A program made the translations under genes and the position numbers. The notes under the pieces were generated by a model. It searched no databases. It had not been told where the DNA came from and saw only the letters and a program-made list of their open reading frames with translations. 64,000 nt of DNA. Origin: Bacillota bacterium (lineage in GTDB: Bacteria; Bacillota; Clostridia; Christensenellales; CAG-138). Where the stretch lies: NCBI GenBank assembly GCA_023409435.1, contig JAEYHP010000055.1, positions 25,551 to 89,550 of the forward strand, in the 5' to 3' direction. Shown one piece after another: positions 63,618 to 64,000 of this stretch (position 1 is its first letter; each line of letters starts with the position of its first letter).

Positions 63618-63646
63618 AGTATACCACAAAAAGCGCGCGTTGTATA
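63618..63646 (-). promoter_or_regulatory. Probable promoter of recF-remB-gyrB-gyrA
   Basis: Minus strand TATACA, a 17-base spacer and TATACT, about 70 bases before the recF ATG. Confidence 0.6.
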
Positions 63647-63699
63647 TATATTTAAGAAGAAAGGGAGTGCGGAAATGAAGGGAAGCGCATAAAAACAAG

Positions 63700-63723
63700 G
63701 CGAAAACACTAGACTTTTCGCCC
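63700..63723. repeat. Isolated hairpin
   Basis: GGCGAAAA/TTTTCGCC perfect 8-base arms with an 8-base loop, 25 bases from repeat A9. No T-run; role unknown. Confidence 0.55.
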
Positions 63724-63746
63724 GGGGTTCGTTCAAAAAGTGGTAT

Positions 63747-63803
63747 GTTGGAGGTTCCACCTCCAAACCTCCGTTTAGGGCCGTAACGGCCCTAAAAACC
63801 CAT
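63747..63803 (+). repeat. Family A palindromic element, copy A9
   Basis: Forward and uninterrupted. IR1 63748-63766 has arms TTGGAGGT/ACCTCCAA. IR2 63774-63796 has arms TTTAGGGCCG/CGGCCCTAAA. Ends at the stop of the SGNH hydrolase gene. Confidence 0.85.
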
Positions 63804-63805
63804 TT

Positions 63806-64000
63806 TTACGCCAGCATGGCGGGCGCGTAATTGCGGATGTAGTGGAGCAGGGCGGCGGTCAGCTTTTCGTGGCCTGTTTCGTTGGGGTGCATGCCGTCCT
63901 CGCAGATATAGGAGCGGTAGTCCTCGTCCTTGAGCATGGAGGCGCGCAGCAGCATCAGCGGGGTTTCGGTAATTTGCGCCACGCGCTCCACCGCCATGCT
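63806..64000 (-). CDS. SGNH/GDSL hydrolase, C-terminal end (5' part outside window)
   Basis: 65 codons of the C-terminus visible; the gene begins beyond the right edge. The block EDGMHPNETGHEKLTAALLH holds the catalytic Asp-x-x-His pair (D..H) of SGNH/GDSL esterases. Such enzymes deacylate lipids or polysaccharides; the substrate is unknown. Identification rests on this one block. Confidence 0.75.
   Translation of the reverse strand, partial: SMAVERVAQITETPLMLLRASMLKDEDYRSYICEDGMHPNETGHEKLTAALLHYIRNYAPAMLA

Overview
The window reads as the chromosome of a fairly high-GC member of the Firmicutes, class Clostridia. The evidence is the gene set: AddAB instead of RecBCD, a recF-remB-gyrB-gyrA cluster of Bacillus type, two-subunit glycine decarboxylase behind a tandem glycine riboswitch, a T-box before pheST, GGAGG-type ribosome binding sites, and many lipoproteins with Pro/Thr/Ser-rich linkers. 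A Christensenellales-like or related gut/anaerobe lineage is a guess; nothing here fixes the genus.

Layout. 1-7.4 kb (minus): thpR-addB-addA, with addA running off the left edge. 7.5-10.4 kb: small conserved genes, a PhzF-family protein, a LUD protein, Smr and deoC. 10.7-12.1 kb (minus): two-subunit class I fumarase/tartrate dehydratase whose alpha gene has an in-frame TAA. 12.5-17.0 kb: XRE-cupin regulator plus the polyamine importer potABCD. 17.3-20.8 kb: M14 peptidase lipoprotein, a 51-residue protein, a WG-repeat protein and a Crp-like regulator. 21.1-25.9 kb (minus): gcvT-gcvH-gcvPA-gcvPB. 26-29.7 kb: DUF362 ferredoxin protein, a two-DTG aspartic-protease-like membrane protein, deoD and an amidase. 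30.0-33.2 kb: a 1,082-residue acyl-ligase/carrier/alpha-oxoamine-synthase fusion. 33.6-35.4 kb: ArsR-type regulator and MFS exporter. 35.5-39.5 kb: an AT-richer accessory islet with a repeat-containing, glycine-zipper protein resembling a toxin, a DUF4176 protein and three unknown genes. 39.5-44.3 kb: yhaM, then rpmG-secE-nusG-rplK-rplA and rplJ-rplL behind an L10 leader. 44.7-49.3 kb: lipoprotein, serpin, ECF sigma/anti-sigma pair, ACT-domain protein and a solitary DNA methyltransferase. 49.4-53.3 kb: T-box pheS-pheT. 53.5-56.9 kb (minus): a frameshifted duplicated-domain lipoprotein and cca. 57-63.5 kb (minus): recF-remB-gyrB-gyrA; a partial SGNH hydrolase ends the window.

The most unusual feature is a dispersed set of intergenic palindromic repeats in three base families, called A, B and C here. 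Family A has two adjacent hairpins whose arms differ from copy to copy yet stay self-complementary. Some copies are interrupted by further modules (M1, M2, M3) that recur elsewhere in the window, and M3 sits inside members of two different base families. The elements lie inside operons (addB/addA, potC/potD, gcvT/gcvH, pheS/pheT, gyrB/gyrA) and are absent from the AT-rich islet. I do not recognise them as a described family.

Two genes look broken: the fumarase alpha gene (nonsense codon) and the duplicated lipoprotein (one-base frameshift). Either could also be a sequencing error. No rRNA, tRNA, insertion-sequence transposase or CRISPR array was found.
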